In this document: positions 7,793-14,004 of the stretch, one piece after another
Numbering within the stretch: position 1 is the first letter of the stretch
How the letters are laid out: the number at the start of each line of letters is the position of its first letter
Virus record (IMG/VR): IMGVR_UViG_3300010148_000062
Coordinates: 1-31,405 of that record
Length of the DNA: 31,405 nucleotides
Reading direction: 5' to 3' (one strand)
DNA from: a virus
Position numbers and translations under genes: made by a program
The notes under the pieces: model-generated
What the model saw: only the letters and a program-made list of their open reading frames with translations
Told to the model about the DNA's origin: nothing
Databases searched by the model: none

Positions 7793-9407
7793 TGAACCCG
7801 CTGTCTAACTCCATGCCGACTGGTTCCATTTCACTTAACGCTTCCATGAAACTTGGTCGTGGTTCCAAATTAAGAGCGGAACCCGTGCCTCCACACGATA
7901 TAGCCCCAAGCACTGCATCAGCACGGTCAGGGGATGGAAGTCCGCGACTTCGCATTTGATCTTTCGGTTCTAATTGCAACTTCCCCTTACTGTTGGGTTT
8001 GCTGCGTCGTGTTGTCATCTGCGAATGTAATAAATCATCATCGGGCAATATAATCTCACACAACTCAATCGAACGTGCTGCTTTAAACCAAATCTCTGCG
8101 CCCCTATTAGCAAAATGTCGGTCGTCAAACGCTCTTTCGCCGTTATTTACTCGATGAACACCCCATCCAGCTTCAGCTAAAGCGTCACACATCGGAATAC
8201 CCAAACCTCCAGCATCTGCATAAATCTCTTCTGGCTTTAGTCCATTACGTTGAAATTCCATAATAAACCGTCCCACCGCCGCCATCGTGTCTTTTTGAGT
8301 CCAGCAAAGTAGTTTATCAATCTTGTTGCCCACACGTATCGCCAGCACGTTTTCGTCACCACCTGCCGCGAAATCACAAAACGCAGTCTTATCTTTACCA
8401 ATATGTGTCGGGGGATTAGTCAAACAATGCTGCAAAGAGTTATATGGAACTACCACTGACTCTTCGCCAATGTCCATAAACTCCCCGAACACCATTGATC
8501 GGACTAACGGGTGGTCTTTACCATATCGATCAAATTGTTCATTTATCCAAGATTCGGGGATATGCGGACAATCGTATGACGTACACGTAAACGTTTCCCA
8601 TAAACGCGCTTCTTTAGTAAATGCACGATAGAAAAACCCCTCCGTAGCCCCCGGCGATGACATCAATATCAATCTGCTGGGCTGACAACGACTTATTGCT
8701 TCAGCGATACCATCCGGCACAGTCTTCGCTTCGTCCACTATCATTAACAAATTAGAAGTCGGCCCCGTTCTATGCCACCCCTCGAATCTACCACCTTCAC
8801 TCGTACTAAACCCAATCGCTTTACTTCCGTTCTGAAACCGAATGTCAGTAGCATTCACGACCCACCCCTCGCCACCGTTCAACCCACTCACGTACTTTCG
8901 TATATACGGAAATAACTGGTCTTTCACCTGACGGAACACACCCGCCGTCGTCACACATGTGCTTTCCGGAAATCTCATGCAATGCCACAGAACAGCACAT
9001 GCAGCTATTAAACTGGTTTTTCCGGAACCATTGGCCGCTTTAAGCGCAACTTTACTTTCTTTATCATTAATTGCTTTAAGTACATCGTATTGCCACTTGT
9101 ACGGTTTTATTCCCAAAAACATTTCCGGAAAGTTTTGTAACTGTGCAGCATACTCAATTAACTCCGGTGTCGGTTTAGACGTGTCTGCTTCAAGTGGCTC
9201 AAATTTCGCTTCTAAAGACTTTTTGACTTTACGGGGTCTTCCCACCTTCTTCCCGCTTTGAAACGTCGCTTTACCCCCTTCACGGGTCACCACGCGCTTC
9301 TTACGTGCGCCTACTTTAGTGTACTGTACTTCATCTCCTAACGACGCAATCTCTTCTGCCGTCCGGTTGCTAATTCTGATTCCAGTCTTCTGTTTATCGC
9401 TTTTCAT
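7779..9407 (-). CDS. terL: Terminase large subunit (TerL)
   Basis: 542 residues; the ATP-driven packaging motor and headful nuclease. Walker A is KAANGSGKTS (residues 123-132), Walker B LLMIVDEA (220-227), coupling motif LMSSPG (248-253). The RNase H-like nuclease domain shows CDFAAGG with D345, YADAGG with D398 and PDRADAV with D494/D497. The first 80 residues are an extra basic arm containing KKVGRPRKVKK (53-63), an AT-hook-like motif with the GRP core; most TerL proteins begin close to the ATPase. ATG at 9407 lies just downstream of an AT-dinucleotide tract and four iterons. The gene follows terS after about 310 non-coding bases. Confidence 0.95.
   Translation of the reverse strand: MKSDKQKTGIRISNRTAEEIASLGDEVQYTKVGARKKRVVTREGGKATFQSGKKVGRPRKVKKSLEAKFEPLEADTSKPTPELIEYAAQLQNFPEMFLGIKPYKWQYDVLKAINDKESKVALKAANGSGKTSLIAACAVLWHCMRFPESTCVTTAGVFRQVKDQLFPYIRKYVSGLNGGEGWVVNATDIRFQNGSKAIGFSTSEGGRFEGWHRTGPTSNLLMIVDEAKTVPDGIAEAISRCQPSRLILMSSPGATEGFFYRAFTKEARLWETFTCTSYDCPHIPESWINEQFDRYGKDHPLVRSMVFGEFMDIGEESVVVPYNSLQHCLTNPPTHIGKDKTAFCDFAAGGDENVLAIRVGNKIDKLLCWTQKDTMAAVGRFIMEFQRNGLKPEEIYADAGGLGIPMCDALAEAGWGVHRVNNGERAFDDRHFANRGAEIWFKAARSIELCEIILPDDDLLHSQMTTRRSKPNSKGKLQLEPKDQMRSRGLPSPDRADAVLGAISCGGTGSALNLEPRPSFMEALSEMEPVGMELDSGFNAGY
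9320..9331 (-). repeat. Variant of the TAGTACAGTACA element inside terL
   Basis: Minus strand reads AAGTACAGTACA, one mismatch to the four intergenic copies. It lies inside the coding sequence for GDEVQYTK of TerL and may be incidental. Confidence 0.25.
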
Positions 9408-9431
9408 ATCTAATGGTTAAATGGGGGTTAA

Positions 9432-9450
9432 ATATATATATATATATATA
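9432..9450. repeat. AT dinucleotide tract
   Basis: About nine consecutive AT/TA steps immediately next to the iterons. It is easily melted and could be a DNA-unwinding element or an AT-hook target. Confidence 0.7.
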
Positions 9451-9451
9451 G

Positions 9452-9539
9452 TGTCGCATATTCTTACATTGACTGTCGCATATCTTTACATTGACTGTCG
9501 CATATCTTTACATTGACTGTCGCATATTCTTACATTGAC
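9452..9539. repeat. Four tandem 22-bp iterons
   Basis: Four exact-length direct repeats beginning at 9452, 9474, 9496 and 9518. Each reads TGTCGCATAT, then TCTT (copies 1 and 4) or CTTT (copies 2 and 3), then ACATTGAC. Only these two positions vary, so the array is either recent or under selection. The 22-bp period is about two helical turns, putting bound proteins on one face of the DNA. Confidence 0.95.
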
Positions 9540-9548
9540 TTTTCAAAC

Positions 9549-9557
9549 TTATTCACA
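9549..9557 (+). promoter_or_regulatory. DnaA-box-like site TTATTCACA
   Basis: Exact match to the TTATNCACA DnaA-box consensus, 9 nt after the last iteron. Two more copies lie at 22397-22405 and 23896-23904. The phage encodes a DnaA domain IV protein at 18114-18446. Confidence 0.45.
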
Positions 9558-9716
9558 TTGGCAAAAAATTGGGTCTGTGATTTTTGGGGGATATATAATA
9601 GATGCACCCGCCCGTGGGGGGTGGTACGTACCCCGTGTCGTGGCCAAAACCTGGTAAACGCGGGTCATGCGCGCGCGATCTAGACAGTACGGGGAGTCCA
9701 ACGCAGAGTCCTACAC

Positions 9717-10130
9717 TCACTGAATATCAATGACTTGCGTGTCTTGCGTGATACTAGCGTGAGATTCTGGTACGTTACACAGCGCAATAACAAGCTGTGG
9801 CGCAATAGTGTTGCGTTTGTTCGAGGTTTCAGCGGTTTGAGCGTCTTTGTTCCACGAAGAGCGCCTTCTTTCGAGTAAATCAACGGCAAGCTTGGGCTGT
9901 TTAGCGATTCCGTCCGTTGCTGCTTCAATCATGCGAAGTTCCCAAGCGCTTTCAATCTCTTCGAGTTTCGCCCCAAAAGTAGCATCTTTCTTTTCCCACC
10001 GTGAAAGCGTCTCACGTCCAATTCCAGCGTATTTACTAGCAGAATCGCGACTCATGCCGTTTCCAAGCGCTCTGAATATCTTGTTTTCGATGTCTTCCGT
10101 TCTCTTTGTTGGCCGTCCAGTTTTCGCCAT
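9717..10130 (-). CDS. terS: Terminase small subunit-like DNA-binding protein
   Basis: 137 residues. A helix-turn-helix occupies residues 26-50 (MSRDSASKYAGIGRETLSRW), preceded by MAKTGRPTKRTED, an AT-hook-like start. This plan matches many TerS proteins, which recognise pac/cos DNA and deliver it to TerL. A central helical part (LEEIESAWELRMIEAATDGI) would be the oligomerisation region. It is immediately upstream of terL in the transcription direction, separated by the iteron block that may include its binding site. The last 30 residues are not conserved-looking. A transcription regulator with similar HTH is the alternative; gene order favours TerS. Confidence 0.75.
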   Translation of the reverse strand: MAKTGRPTKRTEDIENKIFRALGNGMSRDSASKYAGIGRETLSRWEKKDATFGAKLEEIESAWELRMIEAATDGIAKQPKLAVDLLERRRSSWNKDAQTAETSNKRNTIAPQLVIALCNVPESHASITQDTQVIDIQ

Positions 10131-10212
10131 TCAGCTACTTTCACCGAAAAGATTCGGCATGTGTAGCTACAATGTGTAAGATTTCGGCTCGCTACCACGT
10201 AACAGCTACCAC
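10131..10212. promoter_or_regulatory. Divergent control region between terS and the plus-strand operon
   Basis: This 82-nt gap separates two divergent operons. It contains the inverted repeat CCGAA-AAGA-TTCGG (about 10143-10156), the motif CTACAATGTG (10167-10176) and the leader element described separately. No sigma-70 promoter with good spacing was seen. Confidence 0.45.
10175..10212 (+). promoter_or_regulatory. Leader element copy 1
   Basis: TGTAAGATTT, 13 variable bases, then CGTAACAGCTACCAC, directly before ATG at 10213. Copy 2 at 11077-11114 has the same spacing and one mismatch (T for C). There is no Shine-Dalgarno sequence, so the element may be a promoter plus a translation-start signal. 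Confidence 0.55.
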
Positions 10213-10617
10213 ATGAAAAAAGTTAAATGCTACTGGAATTTGAACAAAGCCAAGCAAGGTGAGTTTGTATTCTCCATAGTTCAAGACGGCAAAGTCATTG
10301 GCTACGCCGAGCAAATACATCTCAAAAACGCTCGCTTCCACGTTAACGACGGCGCACGCCAAAAAATAGCGGACGGCGGCAAAAAGAGTGTACACGCTTG
10401 GGTGATAGGTGAAATTGACGAAATTAATCTTTCACACGCTTTAACCCCTTCGAGTGCTTGTTTCACTCATCCGGCAATGGGTGAAGCGACTTACAACCCG
10501 CGCCGTGACAAGTGCTTCACTGACGTTAACACGGGCGCTCAAATAGACAGCAAAACCAATTTTGTAGATGTAGTGCTACGCAGTGAAAACAAGCGCGGCG
10601 CTGTTTACTATAAATAA
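10213..10617 (+). CDS. Conserved small phage protein, function unknown
   Basis: 134 residues starting MKKVKCYWNLNKAKQGEFVF. It has a beta-rich body and the segment TYNPRRDKCFTDVNTGAQI followed by NFVDVV. Proteins with this opening (KCYWNL) and a YNP...F-D-x-x-T-G segment near the C-terminus are common in early regions of phages; no activity is known to me. First gene of the rightward operon, expressed from the leader element, with divergent terS behind it. No transmembrane segment, zinc site or nucleotide-binding motif. Confidence 0.8.
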   Translation: MKKVKCYWNLNKAKQGEFVFSIVQDGKVIGYAEQIHLKNARFHVNDGARQKIADGGKKSVHAWVIGEIDEINLSHALTPSSACFTHPAMGEATYNPRRDKCFTDVNTGAQIDSKTNFVDVVLRSENKRGAVYYK

Positions 10618-10634
10618 TAACCAAATAAAAAATC

Positions 10635-11033
10635 ATGAAAAGAACCATAGAAATTAACGACACACTACAAGACACCGTTGACCAGTGTATTGAAGACACC
10701 AAAGAACTATTGCTGGACTGGCTTAAAGACAATCCAGACGTGACAGAAACACCTTGTCTTCAAAATGACTTAGACTACGACGGGCGTTTTCACGAAATAA
10801 TTGACGGCAACACGCCCATTTATACTCACGAAATAGATACAATATTCTATTTACACGGGCATTTATGCGAAGACGCGTTCGAGAATTGTTTTGGGCCGGA
10901 AGCTAAAAACGACGACGGCTGGCCGTGTGGCTGGAGAGCGGCTGCTATTTATCAATATTTATATGACCAAACTTGCGAATGGTATCACGAAAACGTTGAT
11001 TCAATTACAGAAGAGCAAAACAGAGCAAAATAA
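10635..11033 (+). CDS. Acidic small phage protein, hypothetical
   Basis: 132 residues, very acidic, with several Cys and Trp residues (HGHLCEDAFENCFG, DGWPCGWRAAAIYQYLYDQT, CEWYHENVDSITEEQN). Not recognised. It lies 17 nt after the first gene of the plus-strand operon and precedes an 82-nt gap with a second leader element. Strong acidity and small size are typical of early phage proteins that bind host enzymes or mimic DNA, but nothing here shows a target. Confidence 0.7.
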   Translation: MKRTIEINDTLQDTVDQCIEDTKELLLDWLKDNPDVTETPCLQNDLDYDGRFHEIIDGNTPIYTHEIDTIFYLHGHLCEDAFENCFGPEAKNDDGWPCGWRAAAIYQYLYDQTCEWYHENVDSITEEQNRAK

Positions 11034-11115
11034 TGGTACGCGTTCAATGTCCCAAGGGGCGTTGACTGCGAATCATTGTAAGATTTACACACTTTTAATC
11101 GTAATAGCTACCACC
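11034..11115 (+). promoter_or_regulatory. Intergenic region with leader element copy 2
   Basis: Contains TTGACT at 11062-11067 and TGTAAGATTT (11077-11086), 13 bases, CGTAATAGCTACCAC (11100-11114), then C and ATG. It repeats the element found before 10213, which implies co-regulation of the two transcription or translation units. TTGACT to TAAGAT is only 11 bases, so it is not a standard sigma-70 promoter. Confidence 0.5.
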
Positions 11116-11430
11116 ATGAAAAAACCGATCCACAAACAGACTGTCAAAATTGGACAGAACAAGGGGCAAAAACGTATTTGCTTATGGTCAGTCAAATTAA
11201 TTGATGCGGGTTTTGAATACGGCGTGTTCGTTGAACTCACTGTGAGCAAAACTAAGCTGGTGATAACTACCAGCGAGACTAAGCAGCGCAAGAAAGTATC
11301 TCGCGTTATGAATCACGGCAAACCATTGCCCGTTTTAGATTTACGCGGAAAGCATGTAGAGCATTTAGGGGAAGTGAACGACATGGTAAATGTAGTGATC
11401 GAACCAAACAAAATAACAATTTCTAAATAA
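11116..11430 (+). CDS. Small protein with two SymE/AbrB-like beta-hairpin repeats
   Basis: 104 residues from ATG at 11116. The reading frame stays open further upstream, but the leader element and ATGAAAAAA start fix this start. Two internal segments look alike: LIDAGFEYGVFVELTVSKTKLVITTS (about residues 28-53, given here as one line of helix-turn then three strands) and GKHVEHLGEVNDMVNVVIEP (about 78-97), each followed by a final K-x-x-I strand. That is the helix, G-x-x-x-G/N, V-x-V, L/I-x-I pattern of SymE-type and SpoVT/AbrB swapped-hairpin domains. If so, one chain would supply both halves of the barrel. DNA or RNA binding is inferred. It overlaps the next gene's ATG (TAATG). Confidence 0.6.
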   Translation: MKKPIHKQTVKIGQNKGQKRICLWSVKLIDAGFEYGVFVELTVSKTKLVITTSETKQRKKVSRVMNHGKPLPVLDLRGKHVEHLGEVNDMVNVVIEPNKITISK

Positions 11431-11828
11431 TGAACAAAAAAGAATTTATACGCGGATACATGCAAGCGGCTCTTTGGTCATCCACTTGTATTGATAGCGA
11501 CGACTGTGAATACCTAGACGAAAAATACGACGAATCCGATCTGGCTAAAGAAACGCTGGAACAAATGGAAAAAGATTGTATTCAATTCATAAAAGAAAAT
11601 GACGACGACTTATTTGAATATGCTGAACAAAGAAGCATACCGTTTGACGCAGACTACACCGAAAGCGATTGCGCTGGACACGATTTTTGGATAACGCGCA
11701 ACGCGCTTGGCTCTGGATTTTGGGCGCGCGGTTTGAAGCGATTGGGTGACAGATTAACAAGCGCGACAGAAAAATTTCCCGAAATCAGCCTATACGTAGG
11801 CGATGACGGTAAAATCTACCAAATGTAA
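11430..11828 (+). CDS. Conserved small phage protein with GHDFWITRN motif
   Basis: 132 residues. The segment AGHDFWITRNALGSGFWARG (about 89-108) and LGDRLTSATEKFPEISLYVG then DDGKI are a pattern shared by many phage early-region proteins of unknown function. The N-terminal half is acidic with Cys residues (CIDSDDCEYLDEKYDESDLA). Start overlaps the upstream stop by one base (TAATG), so translation is coupled. No catalytic motif can be named. Confidence 0.8.
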   Translation: MNKKEFIRGYMQAALWSSTCIDSDDCEYLDEKYDESDLAKETLEQMEKDCIQFIKENDDDLFEYAEQRSIPFDADYTESDCAGHDFWITRNALGSGFWARGLKRLGDRLTSATEKFPEISLYVGDDGKIYQM

Positions 11829-11843
11829 AATACCAGAAAAACC

Positions 11844-12092
11844 ATGAAAACAATACAACAACAAGAAATGACGTTCGGCGGTCTAACACGACTTGAAGAA
11901 CAGCGTTTAGCACGTATGCTAGATAATAATCATATCGCACACATTCTTGACGAGCATTGCATTAAGCGACGTGTCGTTAAGGGGGTGTTAATGGCGCAAG
12001 ATCAATATACAATTGACGGCGAACTATACGCAAGATGGGTTTCAGTCAGTGGCTGGACGTTAAGAAAATTATTACGTTGGTTGGGATATTAA
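11844..12092 (+). CDS. Hypothetical small protein
   Basis: 82 residues, begins MKTIQQQEMTFGGLTRLEEQ. Helical N-terminus with basic residues, then a beta part (GVLMAQDQYTIDGELYARWV). Not recognised. 15 nt after the preceding gene and 1 nt before the next, so part of the plus-strand operon. Confidence 0.6.
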   Translation: MKTIQQQEMTFGGLTRLEEQRLARMLDNNHIAHILDEHCIKRRVVKGVLMAQDQYTIDGELYARWVSVSGWTLRKLLRWLGY

Positions 12093-12093
12093 T

Positions 12094-12372
12094 ATGAAAC
12101 ATTCAGATTCTAAATACGGAAAATACACCGCATATCACATTAAGCGTGCGAAATATAATGGTGTAGCCGTATTATTTAGTGGGCCGGATCACATAGTTTT
12201 AACAACAATCTCAGAAGACTATTATACGTATGGTCAAATAAGCTATAATACGAATAGACGTACCAAATTTAAAGTAGACGCATGGGGCTGTGTAGACATT
12301 GACGGGGTTACGTACAATGTGTTCTTAAAACAACACTTTACGGATCGTGGAATACTTTTAGCAATTGATTAA
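12094..12372 (+). CDS. Hypothetical small protein
   Basis: 92 residues, begins MKHSDSKYGKYTAYHIKRAK, Tyr-rich and mostly beta by composition (GVAVLFSGPDHIVLTTISED). Not recognised. Start follows the previous stop by one base. Confidence 0.6.
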   Translation: MKHSDSKYGKYTAYHIKRAKYNGVAVLFSGPDHIVLTTISEDYYTYGQISYNTNRRTKFKVDAWGCVDIDGVTYNVFLKQHFTDRGILLAID

Positions 12373-12373
12373 A

Positions 12374-12640
12374 ATGACACATAAAGAAAAGATTCAAGAG
12401 TTGAAAAATACACTTGGGAATGACATTAAATGGAAAGTGTTAAAAGAACATGGAGTAGAACGTTGCTGCGCTTATCTCACAAATAGAAAAACGCACAAAA
12501 CTAGCCGATGCCGTAAAGCGATCAATTGGGAGTTTGGTAAACAGCAAGTATTTAGCGATGAAAATTCATCATATTGCGAAAATCATGCAAAATTGATGGA
12601 AGCAATTAACTCTAAATACAATATGAGTACATACAAATAA
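12374..12640 (+). CDS. Small zinc-binding protein, C-C-C-CxxH type
   Basis: 88 residues from ATG at 12374; a TTG nine bases earlier is in frame but overlaps the upstream stop and is less likely. The arrangement RCCAYLTNRKTHKTSRCRKA ... SSYCENH matches a small zinc-knuckle pattern in which a Cys, a second Cys after a T/K-rich turn, and a CxxH pair bind one zinc. The pattern occurs in short uncharacterised phage and bacterial proteins. Probably nucleic-acid or protein binding. Same operon as neighbours. Confidence 0.6.
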   Translation: MTHKEKIQELKNTLGNDIKWKVLKEHGVERCCAYLTNRKTHKTSRCRKAINWEFGKQQVFSDENSSYCENHAKLMEAINSKYNMSTYK

Positions 12641-12642
12641 TT

Positions 12643-12858
12643 ATGACAACGAAACAAATACAAAAACAAATAGTAACATATCGCCAGTGGCTCCGTGACA
12701 ACGGGCTGGCTGGCAACTTGAAAGCAAAGCACGTTAACAAGTTCATCAAGTTAGCGACGTGGAAAAGCGACGAGCAATTGGCTAAATTTAAAGCCAAACC
12801 GCGCTGGAATCAGCATTGGATCATTAAACATTGCAGAGAATTAGTACAGTACAGTTAA
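12643..12858 (+). CDS. Hypothetical small basic protein
   Basis: 71 residues, basic and Trp-rich (TYRQWLRDNGLAGNLKAKHV, KPRWNQHWIIKHCRELVQYS). Not recognised. Its last codons (LVQYS and stop) lie within the TAGTACAGTACA element at 12842-12853 that precedes the RlpA-like gene. Confidence 0.6.
   Translation: MTTKQIQKQIVTYRQWLRDNGLAGNLKAKHVNKFIKLATWKSDEQLAKFKAKPRWNQHWIIKHCRELVQYS
12842..12853 (+). promoter_or_regulatory. TAGTACAGTACA element, copy before the RlpA-like gene
   Basis: Exact 12-mer, 9 nt before ATG 12863. Other exact copies are upstream of 4156, 15796 and 18992, all in the same orientation relative to the gene. Confidence 0.6.
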
Positions 12859-12862
12859 GCAC

Positions 12863-13231
12863 ATGAAGATAATTACAACTATAATAATGAGCGCAGGGGT
12901 GTTTTGGTGGGTCGTATCTCGCCCATACGCCGAAGAACCAACGGTAGTGGCAAGCTATTACTCGTATGAGTGCGCGGGAAAGCCCACGGCATCTGGAGAG
13001 TTATTCGATCCAGAAAAATTGACAGCGGCGATGTGGGGTGTACCGTTTGGCACTTTAGTACGTGTCCAGCTTGGCCCTGCTACCAATTCAGTCGTCGTGA
13101 GAATCAACGATCGTGGGCCAGCAAAGCATTTGAATCGCAAAATAGATTTGTCGCGACGTGCTTTCGCTAAACTCGCTGATACAGACGCGGGTTTGATAAA
13201 CGTTAAATTAACAATATTACCAGGAAAATGA
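12863..13231 (+). CDS. RlpA-like peptidoglycan lytic protein (double-psi beta-barrel)
   Basis: 122 residues. A hydrophobic signal or anchor (residues 2-23, ending near PYAEE) directs it to the periplasm. The rest is one RlpA-type double-psi beta-barrel: ASYYSYECAGKPTASGELFD, PFGTLVRV, then VVVRINDRGPAKHLNRKIDL. The acids known to matter in RlpA lytic transglycosylases are all present: E46 and D49 of GELFD and D83 of NDRGP. RlpA cleaves glycan strands lacking stem peptides. No SPOR domain follows, so this is a minimal version. In a phage it could be the endolysin (signal-dependent) or a wall-opening factor. Only lysin visible in the window. Confidence 0.82.
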   Translation: MKIITTIIMSAGVFWWVVSRPYAEEPTVVASYYSYECAGKPTASGELFDPEKLTAAMWGVPFGTLVRVQLGPATNSVVVRINDRGPAKHLNRKIDLSRRAFAKLADTDAGLINVKLTILPGK

Positions 13232-13244
13232 AAGTTAGCAGAGC

Positions 13245-13619
13245 ATGAGCGATACCCCATATCTCTACGTAATTAGAAAGAAACAAGACGTTGCTGATCT
13301 GGAAAAATATCTGGAATCAATTCGCGGAGTTGGCGAGTTGAATTTTTTATGTAAACCAAACAATTGTTATTGTGTGCGATGGATTGTTGGTTGGTTTAGA
13401 TATAAGAAAACAGACTTGGTAGCAGCACTGACAGTGGATCGGGGTGACTTATTACAATCATTTGAACTAGACGCTGGGATTGTTTACGAAAACTGGAAAC
13501 AAGCGCCGCGCATGGAAGAACAAGCGTTTGGGAGTGGTCGCACCAGTGATTGGAAGATTATTAAGTCTAAATACAAATCGTGGCAAGATTACGCTTATAA
13601 ACATTTAGAAAAAAAATGA
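13245..13619 (+). CDS. Hypothetical phage protein
   Basis: 124 residues, starts MSDTPYLYVIRKKQDVADLE. Mixed alpha/beta with NNCYCVRWIVGWFRYKKTDL and a Lys-rich C-terminus. Not recognised. Ends overlapping the next start (ATGA). Confidence 0.65.
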   Translation: MSDTPYLYVIRKKQDVADLEKYLESIRGVGELNFLCKPNNCYCVRWIVGWFRYKKTDLVAALTVDRGDLLQSFELDAGIVYENWKQAPRMEEQAFGSGRTSDWKIIKSKYKSWQDYAYKHLEKK

Positions 13620-13816
13620 GTAAATTAGATATTCACGATCTTTATTACGAGAGTTGCTTAAACGCAACATTGGAATCTGCAAACGTTTTGGTCAATGACC
13701 GCGATTTAAGTTTTGCAGACGCAAGTGCGATATTAAATGAAATGACTAAATATGCTCTTGAGACTGCAAAAACAAAAAAGCATTTGTTCGACGAAACCGG
13801 AAAATATATTGGTTAA
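13616..13816 (+). CDS. Hypothetical small protein
   Basis: 66 residues, acidic, helical (LDIHDLYYESCLNATLESAN). Its ATG overlaps the previous stop (ATGA), so translation is coupled. Last gene before the terminator region. Not recognised. Confidence 0.6.
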   Translation: MSKLDIHDLYYESCLNATLESANVLVNDRDLSFADASAILNEMTKYALETAKTKKHLFDETGKYIG

Positions 13817-13874
13817 TCAGATACGGTAGCTAATACTTGACTATGTAGCACATTGTAGTACTTTAATGGTTCTT

Positions 13875-13895
13875 GCGGCGCAATGCTGCTTTTTT
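13875..13895 (+). terminator. Short hairpin plus T6, candidate terminator
   Basis: GCGGC (13875-13879), loop GCAAT, GCTGC (13885-13889) with one G-T pair, then six T. Confidence 0.45.
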
Positions 13896-13926
13896 CATGG
13901 TTTTTGTTTGGTTATAACAAACCCAG

Positions 13927-13962
13927 ACCCCAGTTGTTGGTAGCGGCTGGGGTTATTTTTTT
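13927..13962 (+). terminator. Intrinsic terminator of the plus-strand operon
   Basis: Perfect 7-bp stem ACCCCAG (13927-13933) and CTGGGGT (13947-13953), 13-nt loop, followed by TATTTTTTT. Strong rho-independent form, 110 nt past the last gene of the run. Confidence 0.8.
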
Positions 13963-13969
13963 GCCCAGT

Positions 13970-13997
13970 TTGCGCTCTCGTCGTGTTGATCTACAAT
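13970..13997 (+). promoter_or_regulatory. Sigma-70-like promoter of the metallopeptidase gene
   Basis: TTGCGC (13970-13975), 16 bases, TACAAT (13992-13997). A start 7 nt downstream would fall at the ATG (14005), giving a leaderless message. It follows the terminator, so it would be needed for the two genes beyond. Confidence 0.45.
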
Positions 13998-14004
13998 ACA
14001 TCAA

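Larger units (their letters stand above)
9408..9716. other. Non-coding block between terS and terL: candidate origin or packaging site
   Basis: About 310 bases without a supported gene, the largest such gap in the window outside attP. From left to right it holds an AT-dinucleotide tract (about 9432-9450), four tandem 22-bp repeats (9452-9539), a TTATTCACA DnaA-box-like site (9549-9557), an A/T-rich stretch with ATATATAATAG near 9590, and a GC-rich part (about 9605-9680) with G/C runs, the palindrome GGTACGTACC (9623-9632) and a GCGCGCGC run. The combination of AT-rich DNA, iterons and a DnaA box is that of replication origins; the location beside terS also fits a pac or cos site. Confidence 0.6.
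13817..14004 (+). other. Gene-free segment with two terminators and a promoter
   Basis: No ORF is supported. It holds ACATTGTAGTAC (13850-13861, repeated at 23868-23879), two hairpin/T-run terminators and a sigma-70-like promoter, so it is a transcription boundary between the small-gene operon and the metallopeptidase gene. Confidence 0.6.

Noticed and set aside
9320-9331. Fifth TAGTACAGTACA site
   Set aside because: One mismatch and inside terL coding sequence; not counted with the four intergenic copies.
9452-9539. CRISPR array
   Set aside because: The 22-bp units are directly adjacent with no spacers; only four units and no cas genes.
9680-9928. 82-residue ORF opposite in frame to terS
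   Set aside because: Low-complexity Arg/Leu/Thr composition, overlaps the TerS helix-turn-helix gene on the same strand in another frame.
11062-11084. Sigma-70 promoter TTGACT/TAAGAT before the SymE-like gene
   Set aside because: The spacer is only 11 nt; the repeated leader element is a better explanation for conservation.
10891-11115. In-frame upstream extension of the SymE-like gene (would give 179 residues)
   Set aside because: The extension overlaps the preceding acidic gene, has a composition unlike the rest, and the repeated leader element ends exactly at the internal ATG.
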